From assembly GCA_029204225.1 (NCBI GenBank), contig CM055095.1, forward strand, positions 58,242,865 through 58,306,864: a stretch of 64,000 nt of DNA, given 5' to 3'. The position numbers and the translations under genes are program-made. A model generated the notes under the pieces. It searched no databases and was not told the origin of the DNA. It saw only the letters and a program-made list of their open reading frames with translations. Position 1 is the first letter of the stretch. Every line of letters starts with the position of its first letter. This document shows positions 21,708 through 34,300 of this stretch, one piece after another. This stretch comes from Diphasiastrum complanatum. Lineage: Eukaryota; Streptophyta; Lycopodiopsida; Lycopodiales; Lycopodiaceae.

Positions 21708-23035
21708 AATCCATTGTCATCTTTCTCATTGAAGAGAATCACAGAGTCGATTGAAGAGCACGGCTTCCTTGATGGCACCATTCGTTAGGCCAAACACTGA
21801 ACTATGAATCTGAGAATATGTGTAGGCGAAAAGCCATGAATCTGAAAATATGTATAGGCAAAAACTTGAAACACTGAATAATTTGGCACTACGCGTTAAC
21901 TCTAATTAACCCTATAAACCATGATTTGACAATGTAAGTACAATAATGTTACATCGTTTTTCTCAATCCAACCATCTATCATATTCATTTTCAACATTTT
22001 TGGGCCTCTTTGGGCAGTGATGAGTTGGAAGGGCAGGCCTCAACATTCAATAGCATTTCTACATGCTGCCCGACGAAACATTTTTATATTTAAAAAGTTT
22101 TTACTTTATTTATATTTGAGAAAAGATACGTTATGTAGAAGCCTGATATCAAGGTTTCTATTGGTCCACATGGCTACGAAAATGAATAAAAAATAAAGAC
22201 ATCTTTTTCAAAGGCTCTCATTGGGCTCTAAGTTTCTCTGATGCTCTCTTTTTCTTTTTTCCCAGCTCTGTAGTTTTTTATTCTCTTGTTGCACAAGTTT
22301 GCTTGATCAATTTGTCCCATCCTTTTCTCTTGCTCCTGTAGTACCTTGGAGGAATGGATGTGACAATCTACTTCTAAAATCCTAACACATGCGATCTTTT
22401 GGTTATCTAACCCCGTTTCTCATTTGAAAGACAAGTTTTTTGCTTTTGGTAAACTTGGTGAAATTGTTACATCACCTCCACTATTGTCATCTTCGAGAGC
22501 TATAAAATACATTCATATGATGGAAGGTCTAATGAATGGTGTTCGGTTTTCAATTGCACACTATTTTAGGGCTCACCAATAACTAGGCATTTTGAATCAT
22601 TGAGATTAGTGTCTCCGAGAGACTTCAATCTCTTTTTTCATCACTAGTATCCAACTTTATCCATACTTGCAACAACCTGCTTGGTGTGCTGATAAAGTCG
22701 GTCATTTAGTTTGGAGTTCATAGATTGAACGAGAAGTGGAAACCACCTCTGTCATAGTTGGGATTGCCTTCAGCCTAATTGGATGTTATTTGATACCAAT
22801 TGGGAGAGGAGAAGGCATAAAAGGGTTGGGATTAAGCTTGCCAAATGAATGACAAAAAAGCTTGTTGTTTATCCCATAATCAAGTTAGGCAAAAGAGTTC
22901 TGGCACATCTATATTGAGTTGTCCATATATTTTTGAAAGCAAAACACGATGACTTGTTTTGGGACTTTGACCTAAAAAAGAGTATTCTTTTTTGGTGTTT
23001 TCTAATGGTCCTAGTTTTAGGCCAAAATCATGGAT
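21708..23035. other. No gene recognised
   Basis: A plus-strand patch at about 22430-22570 reads S-R-A-I-K-Y-I-H-M-M-E-G-L-M-N-G, which sounds like transposon-encoded protein but is too short to assign. Confidence 0.35.
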
Positions 23036-23271
23036 TTTTTTAATAAATCTCTAAATTTTATTTTGAAAAAGAACCAAAAAATGCATATTTTGAATAAAGA
23101 ACTACAAGTTTTTGTGTTGCAAACTTCATAAAATCATCATAATTACAATTCTTTTTAATAAATCTCTAAATTTTATTTTGAAAAAGAACAAAATTAAATG
23201 CATATTCTGAATTAAAAACTACAAGTTTTTGTGTTGCAAACTTCATAAAATCGTTGTAATTACAATTGAAA
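23036..23271. repeat. Tandem duplication, about 118-bp unit
   Basis: The block TTTTTAATAAATCTCTAAAT through CTTCATAAAATCATCATAAT (23036-23153) is repeated at 23154-23271 with about 10% difference. Confidence 0.8.
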
Positions 23272-23359
23272 TAATAATTCAAGAGAACAAATGATTTTTG
23301 AAACTCAAAATCCCATTGAAATAGAAAACAACTTAAATTATATTCGCACATTCTCCTTT

Positions 23360-26085
23360 TTAAAGTACATTTTCTAAAGGATTTTCATTGATGCCTCTCA
23401 ATTCAGAACTTGACATATTCTCAACACTCTCGTTTTCAGCTGATGAAGTGGAAGACCCGTCTTCTTCATCAGAGTCAACTGGCATATCTTCCTCAGAATC
23501 CGCTTCTAATGTTGACCAAAAACCTTGTAAGTCAACCTTTCTCTGTTGATGACGAGTAGAGGATGATGGGTTTTCCATTAATCCAAGTCGTTCTTTCAAT
23601 ATAGATATAGTTGACTTTCGTAGATGATTGGTCATTGTTCACTCAAAATTAAATGCCAAAACATCTACATCCTGTAAATTCAAATCGTCAACTCTTGGTT
23701 GATTTTTTGGCAATCTCTTTCTCTTGCACTTTGGATCTCCTTGCAACATTTCGAGTTTGTACCTACCCAAAAAAACATTTCGAGTTGAAGTGGTGCGCAA
23801 CCAATGGACACGTAGTACTTTTGTAACCAATCACTTTGGCAATCCAAAATGGATGTCCTTCATTGTTTTCTGAAGCTAGAAGTGCAACAAGGCTTCCAAT
23901 TAAAATTTCATACAAATCACCACGCCATTTTCCGATGTTCTCTTTGCGTCTTTTGTTCTTCTAGCATGGACTTCAAGGGAGACAACACAACAGGCTTGAT
24001 TTGAGTCGATGGAATGTTAAGCAAAAATCAAACTCCTTCAAGAGGCAGCCATGAAACTGAATTTGAAAATAGTTTTTCCCATAATAATATAATGTCTGAT
24101 TCATTACATTTGATTTTAAACTGATGTTGGAAGCTAATATCATTATATTAGCTACGCATTGTTCTATTTCATTGGACGTCTTAATATAATCACGAAAATC
24201 ATATGTGTCTGATTAATGACAAGTTTGGCTTTGGCACATACGATTTCTCGACAATGCTTTAAAGCACTGGTAAATAAATTGCTTTTTTGCATCGCAACCT
24301 CTTAGAAAAGCAACTAAACCTTTGATCAATTTGATCGTGGGTATGCCCTACCAACAAAAATCCTATTTTTACTTTTCTGGAAAAAAAAATTCTCTACTAG
24401 CATAGGCAAGTATGCCAAAATAGTTTGGTTTTTATTTTCCCTAGCAGTGTTGTCAAATTGCAAATAAAGTATTTCCGGAAGGTTTTCACCAAATTCGCAA
24501 ATTATCTTATGTACAATGGTGATCGTCAACTTTGGATCATTCTGAACGTTGGGATAATTAATAAAAGCCTTGGACTCCAAAGTGCCATAAACCCAAGTGC
24601 TCCAACGAGATGAATTTGAATAAAATCTGCCTCGTTTAAATTTTTGGGCACTCTGACAAAATGAGACAACATTGTTTTCTTCTCCAAGTCCATGCCATCA
24701 ATAACAAGGCCCAGGTACTTTTGTGGACATTCCAACCATTTCTTTCGATGCTTGGCCAACTTTTGTCTTTCAATCGTTTGTTGATCTTTGTGCACTTGAA
24801 GGGCTTTTGCAGCATCCACTGAAAATACAATGAACATATTTAATAGAATAAAGATACCATAATGATATTCAAATAGATTGCAACTTAACATTATTTCAAA
24901 ACATATAGTATTAAAAATCTGATTAATATTTTACCTTTCTCATCGTCGGTTTTTGCAAGTTATTTTGTAGACTTTAACAACTCGCAAGTGGAGCATACTG
25001 TTATTCGTGATTTTTTCGAAATCTTTACCAGTCCAAAATCTCTTTTTCAAATTCTAAGAAAATATGAGTAACTCAAATAGAAAACTTTTTTTGTTTTGGC
25101 AAACTCTTTGTACATAAAAAATATCCCTAATTTGTAAAATTATTCGGCAAGTGAAAACATAAGGAATTAGACAATTTCTCTCCATGCACATCTATGAAAT
25201 GCTTTAGCCAAGCAGTTGCATTGAAAGCATCTGGAAAAATAGTTTGGCCCTGTAAGGATCCTCGTAATGTTGGATCTTTTGAAAGTCGTGCATGCATTCG
25301 TTGAAGCCATGAGTTCCGATTGCATGAACTGCTTTGTAAGCTTTGCGACAAACGTCAAAAGCATTTAAAAAATACGAATAAGAGTTTTTGTCCGGCCTCA
25401 CTATTGCACACAAATAGTAGTTCCTTTCATCCTTCATAAAAAGAAGTTTGATCTTAATTCTGCAATTTCTTTGATACTGAGTTTCTATAAACAACAAGAT
25501 GAGGATCAAATAATATTCCGTACCTTACGAATCTCAGATTTTGTAATCAACTATTTTTGACAATTCATTAAAACAGGTGAAGGTCTCAAGTCTCTCTTGT
25601 ATTTTTCTTTTTGTTTGGAGTTTGATTTGTAAATTAAACCTATGACACTCGTAGGTGCTTGAGCTGGTTGAGAAGGTATTGAAATTTCTTGACTCTGAAT
25701 TCTAGCTCCAACCTCAAGATGTTTTGGACCCTCAAAATGCTCTAAATTTTCAATAAATATAGCCCTTTTAGATTTAACACGACGATCACTTTGAGAAGGT
25801 CTCCTACGAACATGTGAAAAGCTTGAACGTCGAGGTTCAACAAACTTACGAGGATCTGTTGATTTACTAGAATCAGTAACCGAGTGAATTGGAGCTTTTG
25901 AATCATCACTCAATGATTCAACTTGTTCAAAAGAACAATGTTCAAATTGTGCAGAGCATGTATCTGAAGAGGAGGATGATGTCGAAACATTTGACACAAG
26001 TTGAGTTAAAGGTGTCATTTCTTGAAAAGTACTTACAATAGGAATTTCAGAAGATGAATGGGTAAATGATGATGATGCCACATGA
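23360..26085 (-). pseudogene. DUF7869-like transposon-associated gene, decayed multi-exon
   Basis: Minus-strand segments in order: a Ser-rich N-terminus (26081-25551); a Cys/aromatic block with F-D-V-C-R-K-A-Y (about 25350); a charged block E-R-Q-K-L-A-K-H-R-K-K-W then L-V-I-D-G-M-D-L-E-K-K-T (about 24760-24690); L-Q-F-D-N-T-A-R-E-N-K-N-Q (about 24460); V-G-H-T-H-D-Q-I-D-Q-R-F (about 24345); H-P-F-W-I-A-K-V-I-G-Y (about 23850); an acidic Ser-rich tail ending 23360. The series D-G-M-D, D-N-x-x-x-E-N-K-N and G-H-T-H-x-x-I-D is typical of a protein family that is multi-copy in many eukaryotes (I recall it as DUF7869). The spaced acidic residues suggest an RNase-H-like transposase; that is inference. 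Frameshifts and stops show this copy is dead. It is divergent from the ParB-methyltransferase gene to the right. Confidence 0.55.
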
Positions 26086-26855
26086 TATATTGAGAATCAA
26101 GAGTGGCTTTGTAAAAGAAGCTATCATTGGGAATTTCAGCTGAAGATAATGCACTTGTTGCAACATATTGAGTTATAATTACTAGAATGGAGGAAGAACT
26201 TTTTAACATCGTAACTTTAAAAAAAATTCAACTAAGACTTATGCTAAGCATAGATTTAAAAAAAACAGTTGACACAAAAAACTTAATGTGCTTCACAAAC
26301 TTATCATTATCCTATGCTGGTCAAAGAACAAATAAAAAGCTATGCGAACCTCAATAGACTTGAACAAGGAAAATAGCTAAATCCAAATAAGAAACAAGCC
26401 AAGACTTAGAAATCAGTTAATTGGAATCTCAAACGGCCATGTCTTAAATATATTATGGGATCTTTAGGGTTAGGACAACCTAGGATTAGATCTAAATTAG
26501 GTTTGGGTTCAGCCCTTGAGGTCGGCGTGAGGCCGGAGTCCCAGAAATGTTTTTTTGCAAACTCCAAGTTCGCGTGAGGCATGAGGTGGGAGTCCCAAAA
26601 AATAAACTATTTAAGGATCCTACTCAGAACATAACTCACCTCATTTGTGAATTTAGAAGCACACATGCCGCCAAAGCTCTCGCTGCGATAGATCACGAAT
26701 TCCTATAGTTATTTGCATATGTTCCCGTGCACGCATTTCTTCACGGTAAGATTCCTATCATTTCTGAACTCTTTTCTATGCTTATCATGGGTAACAAGGT
26801 ATTGCAATTACTAAATATTCATTTTCTTAATAGAGTTTCACTTCTTTTAACTTAG
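26086..26855. other. Upstream of DUF7869-like gene; first palindromes
   Basis: No gene. It contains TTATGCTAAGCATAG (26239-26253) and CTATGCTTATCATGG (26776-26790), outlying members of the palindrome family that is dense from 26859. A short duplicated phrase (TGAGG...GGAGTCCCA) occurs at about 26528 and 26582. Confidence 0.5.
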
Positions 26856-27336
26856 GTGACCTATGCTCAGCATAGGTGGCCGCCTGAGTCTCCTCCTATC
26901 ACCCATGCTCAACATAGAATGTGTTCGGGTACTTGCGCTCACCTATCCTGAGCGTGGCATGTCCTCGTGATGTTTTGTTTCATACTTCTTATCTGACCTA
27001 TGTTGAGCATAGGTCACCACTTCGATTCTCTTCTCACCTATGCTCAGCATAGGTGGTCTCTTGGGTCCTTCCTACCACCTATGCTCAGCATGGGATGTCT
27101 TTGCATCCTGAGGGCTCACATATGCTCAGCATAAGCCCTCATGACACGAAGACATCCTATGCTGAGCATAGGTGGTAGGAAGGACCTGACTCTCACCTAT
27201 GCTAAGCATAGGTGAGCCCTCAAGACACGAAGACATCCTATCTTGAGCAGAGGTGGTAGGAAGGACCCGAGAGACCACCTATGGAGAGGATCGAAGTGGC
27301 GACCTATGCGCAATAGAGGTTAAATAAGAAGTATTC
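26856..27336. repeat. Palindrome array folded into a long inverted repeat
   Basis: ACCTATGCTCAGCATAGGT-type palindromes occur at about 26859, 26901 (degenerate), 26996, 27036, 27077, 27118, 27155 and 27195, with decayed ones at 27235, 27276 and 27302. On a larger scale, 26981-27137 is an imperfect inverted copy of 27199-27336 (arms about 140-155 bp, loop about 60 bp), and part of the arm is repeated inside the loop. The spacing between palindromes is about 35-42 bp in the dense part. It sits between two divergent genes. Confidence 0.88.
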
Positions 27337-28100
27337 TTCCCTTGTTGCAACTCTCATCTTCTCAAAAGTCAAAATTATAAGACATTTTTGCAGGAATATG
27401 TGCTTCTCGGTGGTCTCAGATACTTGTAAATCATGATGGGGGCAAGGGAGATAAAAGAACGCGAACAGAGAAGAGAGCAGGAATATTGCGAAACAGCTCT
27501 CCCGTTACAATCAGCTGCTAGATGCAAAAACAGTCTAATAGAAAGCTTATGCTAAATATAATCACAGCCTTAAGTGTTCTAATTGCCCAACAGAATCTTA
27601 AAAATTAGTTCATACTCACAAAGACAAGAGTACAGTCCACCGAAGATATTAGAAATGGTTTGTGTGTGGTATTACTGAAAAAAAAGATTCAATGTGAAGT
27701 TTAGTTTAGATATAGATGGAAAGAGCAGTATGATATCGCGAGTTCCTCATGCGTCAAAGATAGCCATTGTCTGATCGGAAACTAAGGAGTCGTAGAAGTC
27801 CGTGTTCTGATCAAAGTGAGTAAACAAGCGCGACACAACGATAAAGTGCATTCAATCACAACAAGCATTCATCTACGTTATACACAGATAGAAAAGCATG
27901 TTGTTGCTATATTACACTGAAGCACAATAAGATAGCAATTACAACCAAAATGATGGTGTAACTGGGAGGCTCAAATAATATGTCTCATGGACGGAGCGTC
28001 TCAAGTAATCTGTGCTGGGATGATCTATTTATAGATTGTATCAATGTATTAACTACATTAAATGTTTGTCACCTAATTAGGTAAGCCATTGTACTTGGAA
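27337..28100. other. No feature recognised
   Basis: Intergenic sequence between the foldback array and the hairpin duplication; nothing supported. Confidence 0.4.
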
Positions 28101-28179
28101 GTATATGGCTTTTGTGACAACTGTACATAGTGTATACTGTCAACCCATAGGGAATGTTGACATGGACGAGGACGTCACA

Positions 28180-28432
28180 TATTCTCTCACTTCGCATTTT
28201 AGGCGAAGTGGCTTTCTCTCACTTCGCAAATTTTGGAAGTGGCTGGGAACGTTCCTCGTTCAAAATAGACGACCTTCGGCATTTTCTCTCTCTTTGGGAT
28301 TTTGCAAAAAAGTCGAAGGTGCCCTAAAACAGTTCAACTCTTGAAAGTAGATGACCTTCGGGAGTTTTCTCTTTCTTCGCATTTTTGCGAAAAAAGCCGA
28401 AGGTGCCCTAAAATGGTTGAACTTTGAATTGT
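28180..28432. repeat. Tandem hairpin units with CTTCGG motifs
   Basis: 28265-28347 and 28348-28430 are tandem copies of an about 83-bp unit. Each runs from GACCTTCGGC/G through TTTTCTCT to AAGCCGAAGGTGCCCTAAAA, so the start and end of each unit are complementary (CCTTCGGC with GCCGAAGG). A related CACTTCGC/GCGAAGTG pair precedes it at 28180-28215. Confidence 0.7.
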
Positions 28433-28485
28433 GGCAAAATACTTTAAACTTTGAACTGTCGCAAAATAGTTTAAATTGCTGAACT

Positions 28486-28812
28486 ATGCTAACTTCGCAT
28501 TTCAGAAAAATGCAAAAAAGCCGAAACTATGGCAAACATAGTTCATTTCTGCATATTGTCGTGATACTTAGAGTAGTTTTGCAGACTGTTGCGAAAGTAA
28601 TGTATTTCTGCAGAATTGTTCTAAATGCTAATTTTGTGGAAGTCCTTGAAGATGGCCAAGTCTTCAATGACTTCAAATTATTGAACATAACATCTGAACT
28701 TGAAATTATGATAGGATTGGCTACCCTTTGCTGGAGATCAACGGAAGCCCGTTGTAGACATTTTCAAATAAATTGGCTGTCTAAGTTTGTGATTCCTGCA
28801 GGTATCAGATGA
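28486..28812 (+). other. Unrecognised open frame upstream of ParB-MTase gene
   Basis: A 108-codon plus frame. The stretch F-V-E-V-L-E-D-G-Q-V-F-N-D-F-K-L looks protein-like, and the frame ends just after a possible splice acceptor (TTCCTGCAG). It could be an upstream exon of the gene that follows. No family recognised. Confidence 0.25.
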
Positions 28813-29085
28813 GCAGACTTTGAACCAAAAGTTGGTTTCACCTGGCCCTAGATCAATGATCAATAAACGTGCAGGAAGAATCATGAAATAGAACTTAGTC
28901 AAGGAGACAACTGTGGGCTTAATTTCCAACAAATCATGTGAATTTATTATTAAATTTTATAAAAATTACCTACTTTATTAGTATTTTTAAAGATTTTTGT
29001 TAGAAACTACTTATCTTTTTACGTTTTTAGTATTTTTAATAAGGTCATGTTGAAAATTTTACTAATGAAACTTCCTCTTTGCAGA

Positions 29086-31395
29086 TTGTCTCCTTTTTGT
29101 GCTATCTTCAAAATGTCAAAGATTTCTTTTAAAATCTCGAGCAAACCTCAAGATATCCCATTGAAAGACGAGAAAAAATTCATGTACTACTTCACTAGAG
29201 GAGTTAACAATACAAAGCTCTCTGAGCTTTTTATTCATTTAGCAGAGAAACTTGGCAGGGGGGATTCACAGTTTCATATTCAAGGCATATTGCTTGCTAA
29301 TCAACCAGATGAGGACGAAGAAGAAGGTTATGTGAATGTCCTAGCAAAGGAGACGGATATGTCTCATTCTATTTTCATTCTGAATGAGACTATGGTTAAG
29401 ATTCGACTCTGCCAAGATGATGCCATCAAAAATTTCTTTTATAAGGCTCTTTTGACTTTGGTATGCAATCATAAAACATGTTTTCAATACTGTTTATTAA
29501 CAAATGTTCTATGCTTAGCATAGTGTTAACTAATTATAACTCCTAGCACCTTGCAAGTAGAAGATCTCTTGTTAAAATTGAGTAGTCCTATGCTTAACAT
29601 AGCTAATATAAACTTCTTTGTTCATTTTGCTGTAAACTTGTATTTTGTTTGTGTTCAGAGCATGAAGCAATGCTTAAAACTGGTGTTAGCTGCTATTGCG
29701 GAGGGGAAAGATCCGGTATATTCATTACAGAGTGCTAAATTATTTGTATCTATGAGACCTCGCAAGCTTGCTTCTACCACTACTCAGGCCACAAAACTCA
29801 CCACTAAAAATGTTGAGGCCACTATAATTGCCCCTCATCCAAAAAAAGGAGAGATCGCACAATATTTCTGAATACTCACCCAGCAGACCTAAGTCCTGCC
29901 CAAAGACCATGGCTTTCCATCACCACAAGTCCATTCCTTCTGTTGAAAGCAAAAAAAATGTATCTGAACCTTCAATGTCTTTACCTGGTGCTTCCATCTA
30001 TCCCCTAAAAGACACCTCTGAGATAACTAAAAAAACAAAAAAAATTCATAAAACAAAAAAAATTGGAGAAACAATCTTAATTTTGGATATAGACCAATGT
30101 GATAGGCCGCTTGTTGACCCAATAACTAGAGATAGGCCAATGGAAGTTAGAGAACCTAATAAAACACATGTACATAAGTTAAAAATAAAATTTAAAGATC
30201 ATACACAGGCCATTGTAATGTCTTTTGTTGTTTTGGTTGATCCCTCAAAATACAACGATGTTGCAAATTTTGATATTTCTGTTTTAGATTTCTATCATTT
30301 TTTTGTTCTTGGGGACATACATAGTTTACAGGCCCAAAAACAATTATTCCAAAAGTATCTTCATATACCTTCTTTCCGAACCATTAGTGTCATTGCCTTG
30401 CTGGCTTGATAGTGGAAGAAGCAAAATTGCTTGCTTGGGATCATAATATTGATCAGGACTATCGCATGAAAATGACTGTAATTCAAAGGATTCGATTTTT
30501 TCATAAAGAATACATGAGAGTCTCCAAAGTTGGAGATGTAAATCAATTGGAACTGAAGGCACTTTGTGCTCAAGAGACAAGCCTGTCGTTTGATTTAAAA
30601 AATCCTACGCAAAGCCTTACAAAATATGATAATTTTTTTCAACTTGCTTTCCGTAGTGGCTAGGTAATTTTTTTTGCTATGCTTGGCATGGAATGCTCTG
30701 TTTAAAATCTATATCATTTGATTCAAATTTTGAACTTTATTTTAATATTTTTTATTTTGCCTTTAAATAATTAAAAAAAATTGATTTTAGGTATAGGCCC
30801 TTGTCGATAAGATTTTTGACAAGTGGGAGAATTTTCAAATAAAAGGCCAACCTACTCAGGGTGCCTCGAAGAGAAAAAAAAAAGTTGTCATCTCTCAAAC
30901 TCTGAAGCCAATCCCTATAGAAATGGGAATATCAGAGTGGAAGGACATGCAGGGATTAGCTCGTCAAAGCTAATAATAAGTGTTCTTTCTAGAGTTGTAG
31001 ATGGTCAACTCTCCCTTCCAAACATGGGAAAGGAATTTTAGAGGTAATGTTCATTATTTAAATATAAATTTTCAAGTCACTTTTTTCAATAAAATGATTC
31101 TCAAGATTTTGAAAGATTTCTAACAATCACATTTTTTTAATTCTAGGCATAAATTGTTCATAAAAATTCAAGAAGCCCTTGTGACTGGGTTGAACTGTCA
31201 GGATTTCGAAGAGTGCTAGAGGCTCTATCCTTTGAGCAGCCGAAACGAAGCTTTAGCACCTTTTTTTATTTTGTTTAGAGACATGGTATTTACTTCACCC
31301 ATGCTAAGCATAGCTTCTTCTTTCTCTTTATGTTTTATCTCCTATGCTTAAGCATAACTTACTTCGAATGGAAACTTTCTCAAGGCTTTAGAAAA
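29086..31395 (+). pseudogene. ParB-like/DNA methyltransferase gene, copy 1, 5' part
   Basis: Exons by splice sites: 29086-29460 (acceptor TTTGCAG, donor GTATGC; probable ATG at 29113, M-S-K-I-S-F-K-I-S), 29659-30663, 30791-31043, and from 31147 until copia sequence begins near 31396. Exon 2 holds a ParB/Srx-like region: D-Q-C-D-R-P near 30090, an F-x-D-H-T-Q-A-I-V-M-S-F strand, G-D-I-H-S-L-Q-A-Q (30310), then V-E-E-A-K-L-L-A-W-D-H-N (30412) and R-I-R-F-F-H-K-E-Y. That order (promoter strand, G-x-x-H-S-x-x-A, E-A-x-x-L-A-x-x-H-N) is the ParB-type pattern. Exon 3 has K-I-F-D-K-W-E-N and S-E-W-K-D-M-Q. Frameshifts near 29850 and 30390 and TAG codons (one at 30661 where copy 3 has CAG) make it a pseudogene. 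The methyltransferase end is at 34512-34784. Confidence 0.65.
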
Positions 31396-34300
31396 ATAAG
31401 AATGAATTCCACTCTAATCCATAGCATCTCTAGTAATGTAAACCAACTTCGATTTTCTGTCTCTTTGGATTTGTATACCAAGGCAGAAATGAGCTTCGCC
31501 CAGATCGGTCATGTCGAATTCAGAAGACAGCATTGTCTTGGCCACTTTTATCAGATCGATACTATTGCTGAAAAGCAATGTATCATCCACGTATATAGTG
31601 ATAATGATAAAAGACTGTTGCACTGCTTTGAAGTAAACATTTGAATCTGAAGAGCTAGGTGTGTAGCTGTGATCAATAAGAAAAGTATTGATCCTTTGAA
31701 ACCATGCCCGAGCAGATTGCTTCAAGCCATAAAGTGCCTTATGGATTTTACACACATGATTGTGTTTACCCTCGATTATATAACCTTCGGGTTGCACCAT
31801 GTAAATGTTTTCTTCGATAACTCCATTAAGATATGTGGTTTGTACATCCATTTGATGTATTTTCAAATGTACTACAACGACGATAGCAAAAGTCAAATAG
31901 AAGAATGTTTCACTACTGGACTGAAGGTCTCAATGTAATCAACGTTGTATACCTGAGAAAATCCTCTGGCTACAAGTTATGTTTTTCTTCTCTTGATGCT
32001 TCCATCTGCATTGTACTTGACTTTGAAATTCCATTTGCAATCAACTACGTTTCTGCTAGCAGGTAATTCAACAATTGTCCATGTCTGGTTCTTGATAAGA
32101 GATAAATACTCTTTATCCATAACTTCTTTTCAGAGATCTGAATTAGGCTGGCTGAGTGCCTCTTGGACAGACGTCAGTTCTTGAACAAGATAGGCGACAG
32201 ACACATCGATATATCTCTCAGGTGGTCTGCTAGTCCTTGATGATCTTCTGGGTAATACAAGAAGTTGATCATTTCCATCATATTGTAGTTGCTGAACTGC
32301 AACATCATCATCTTCTAATCCACCGTTCATTCGTTGTTCGTCGGAAGTAGAAGATCTTGGACCTTCAATGAGAATAGTCGCCTATGGAACTGGAAAGTTC
32401 AAAGCGTCAGGAGAATCTGACAAGTCGGCTACATGGGAACCGCCCTTTCCTTTGAGGTCTTGAAACTAATCTTCGATGAAGATGACATCCCGGCTAGTGA
32501 ATATCTTCGACTCGATGGGATTGAACAACTTGTAGACTTGATCTGAAGTAGTGTAGCTGATGAAAACACATTTGATACTCTAGAAGTCGAGCTTCTTCCT
32601 GAGATCACAAGGAATCTGCGCAAAAGCAGTACATCCAAAAACTTATAAGTTTGATAAAGAAGGTTTGGTACCTGTCCAAACTTCAAATGGTGTTTTGTCT
32701 GAGAGGCCTTTAGTAGGACATCTGTTCTGAATATAGGTTGTTGTTGAGACAACTTCAGTCCAGAAGGACTTTGGAAGTGTCGCATGTGATAACATGCACT
32801 TTGCCGATTCAACTAAGGTTCTGTTCTTTCTCTCAGCAAGACCATTTGACTGAGGCGAATAGGAGGTAATGTATTGTTGCTCAATGTCGTTGTTAAGGTA
32901 GTACTCCTTGAATTTGTTGGAGATGTATTATTCCTCGTTATCTGACCTCAGTGCTTTGATTTGTTTGCTAGTTTGATTCTCAATTTTGAATTGCCTAAAT
33001 TTGATGAAAGTCTCTGATTTCTGTTTAATGAAATAAACAACTTCTGGAGAATTTGTCAATAAAAGTAATGAAATACTTTGCATCTAGCAATGAGGGAGTT
33101 GGCATAGGTCCACATATATCTGTATGAACAACAGCTAACAGACCTTTTGCTGCATGCCGATGGTTTGATCTAAAAGGAATCCTAGCCTGCTTTCCAAAGA
33201 TGTAGCTATGACAGACAGGGAGATCGAGAAGGATAGTCGAGATCAAGAACCATGGATTGTCTGGACATGTTCAAAACATATGCATAATTCAAGTGTCCTA
33301 AGCGATGATGCCATAGTAATGCTTTATTGACTAGAATGAAGGTTTTCAAGACTTGACTAGACTCAGAATAACAATGTGCCAATCTATATAAGTAACCCTG
33401 CCTCTTGCCGAGTGAAAGGATCTTATTATTTTTATCAATAATTTTGCATTGCTCAGATTCAAATTCTACCTTATGACCTAAATATGTAATTCTACTTACT
33501 GATAATAGATTTGTAGAGAATTTTGGAACATATAAAATCTTTGATAATAGTTTGAATTAATCATGCTGGAACCACAATCTTACAGTACCTTCACCTTCAA
33601 TAAATGAGTACTATTGTCACCAAGATGAACAAATTTCTTCGTGTTGTAAGATGTGTAGGAGTTGAAAATCTCACGTTGATTGGTCTTGTGTTGAGTTGCT
33701 CCAGAATCCAGAAACAATGAATCATCCAAAAATGCGCTTTGATCTTTGACCATGAATGCGCCTTCGTCCACTTCGACCTGGAGAAATGATGAAACTATGT
33801 TTGCTTGTTGATCAGGTTGCTTGGCTGCATTCTTTGCTTAGAGAATTCGGCAATCCTTGATCTCATGGTTATTGCGCTTGCAATACCTGCAAAACATCTT
33901 TTTCTTCGACTGTGGATCTGATGACTGTGCTTGACTTTGAGTCTGTTTCTGATTCGTTGCAGCCTTCTAGGAGCTTTTCTGCTTCTGTTGCTTAGAGCCT
34001 TTGTTGACATATAGAGCCTAAGAGAAGGAAGTAGACGAAGTGTCTTGACTTCTCCTATTGTCTTCTTGCAGCAACATAGTGATAACTCTAGTAAGAGTTA
34101 AATCTGAGTGTGTCGATATGATCATCACCCAGTTCTCATATGTAGAGGACAAGCTTAAAGGCAATGTCATAATTGCGTCTTGATCGTCTATGACTAACCC
34201 GACAGCGGCCATCTGTTACAAGAGATTCTTAAACTGGTTAATGTGACTCTGAAGAGAATCGCCGATAGACATCTTGAAAGTGAAGAATTTTTTTCGTAGA

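Noticed and set aside
26856-27336. CRISPR-like array
   Set aside because: The spaced repeats are themselves palindromes arranged as an inverted repeat, spacers are not unique, and the genome is eukaryotic.
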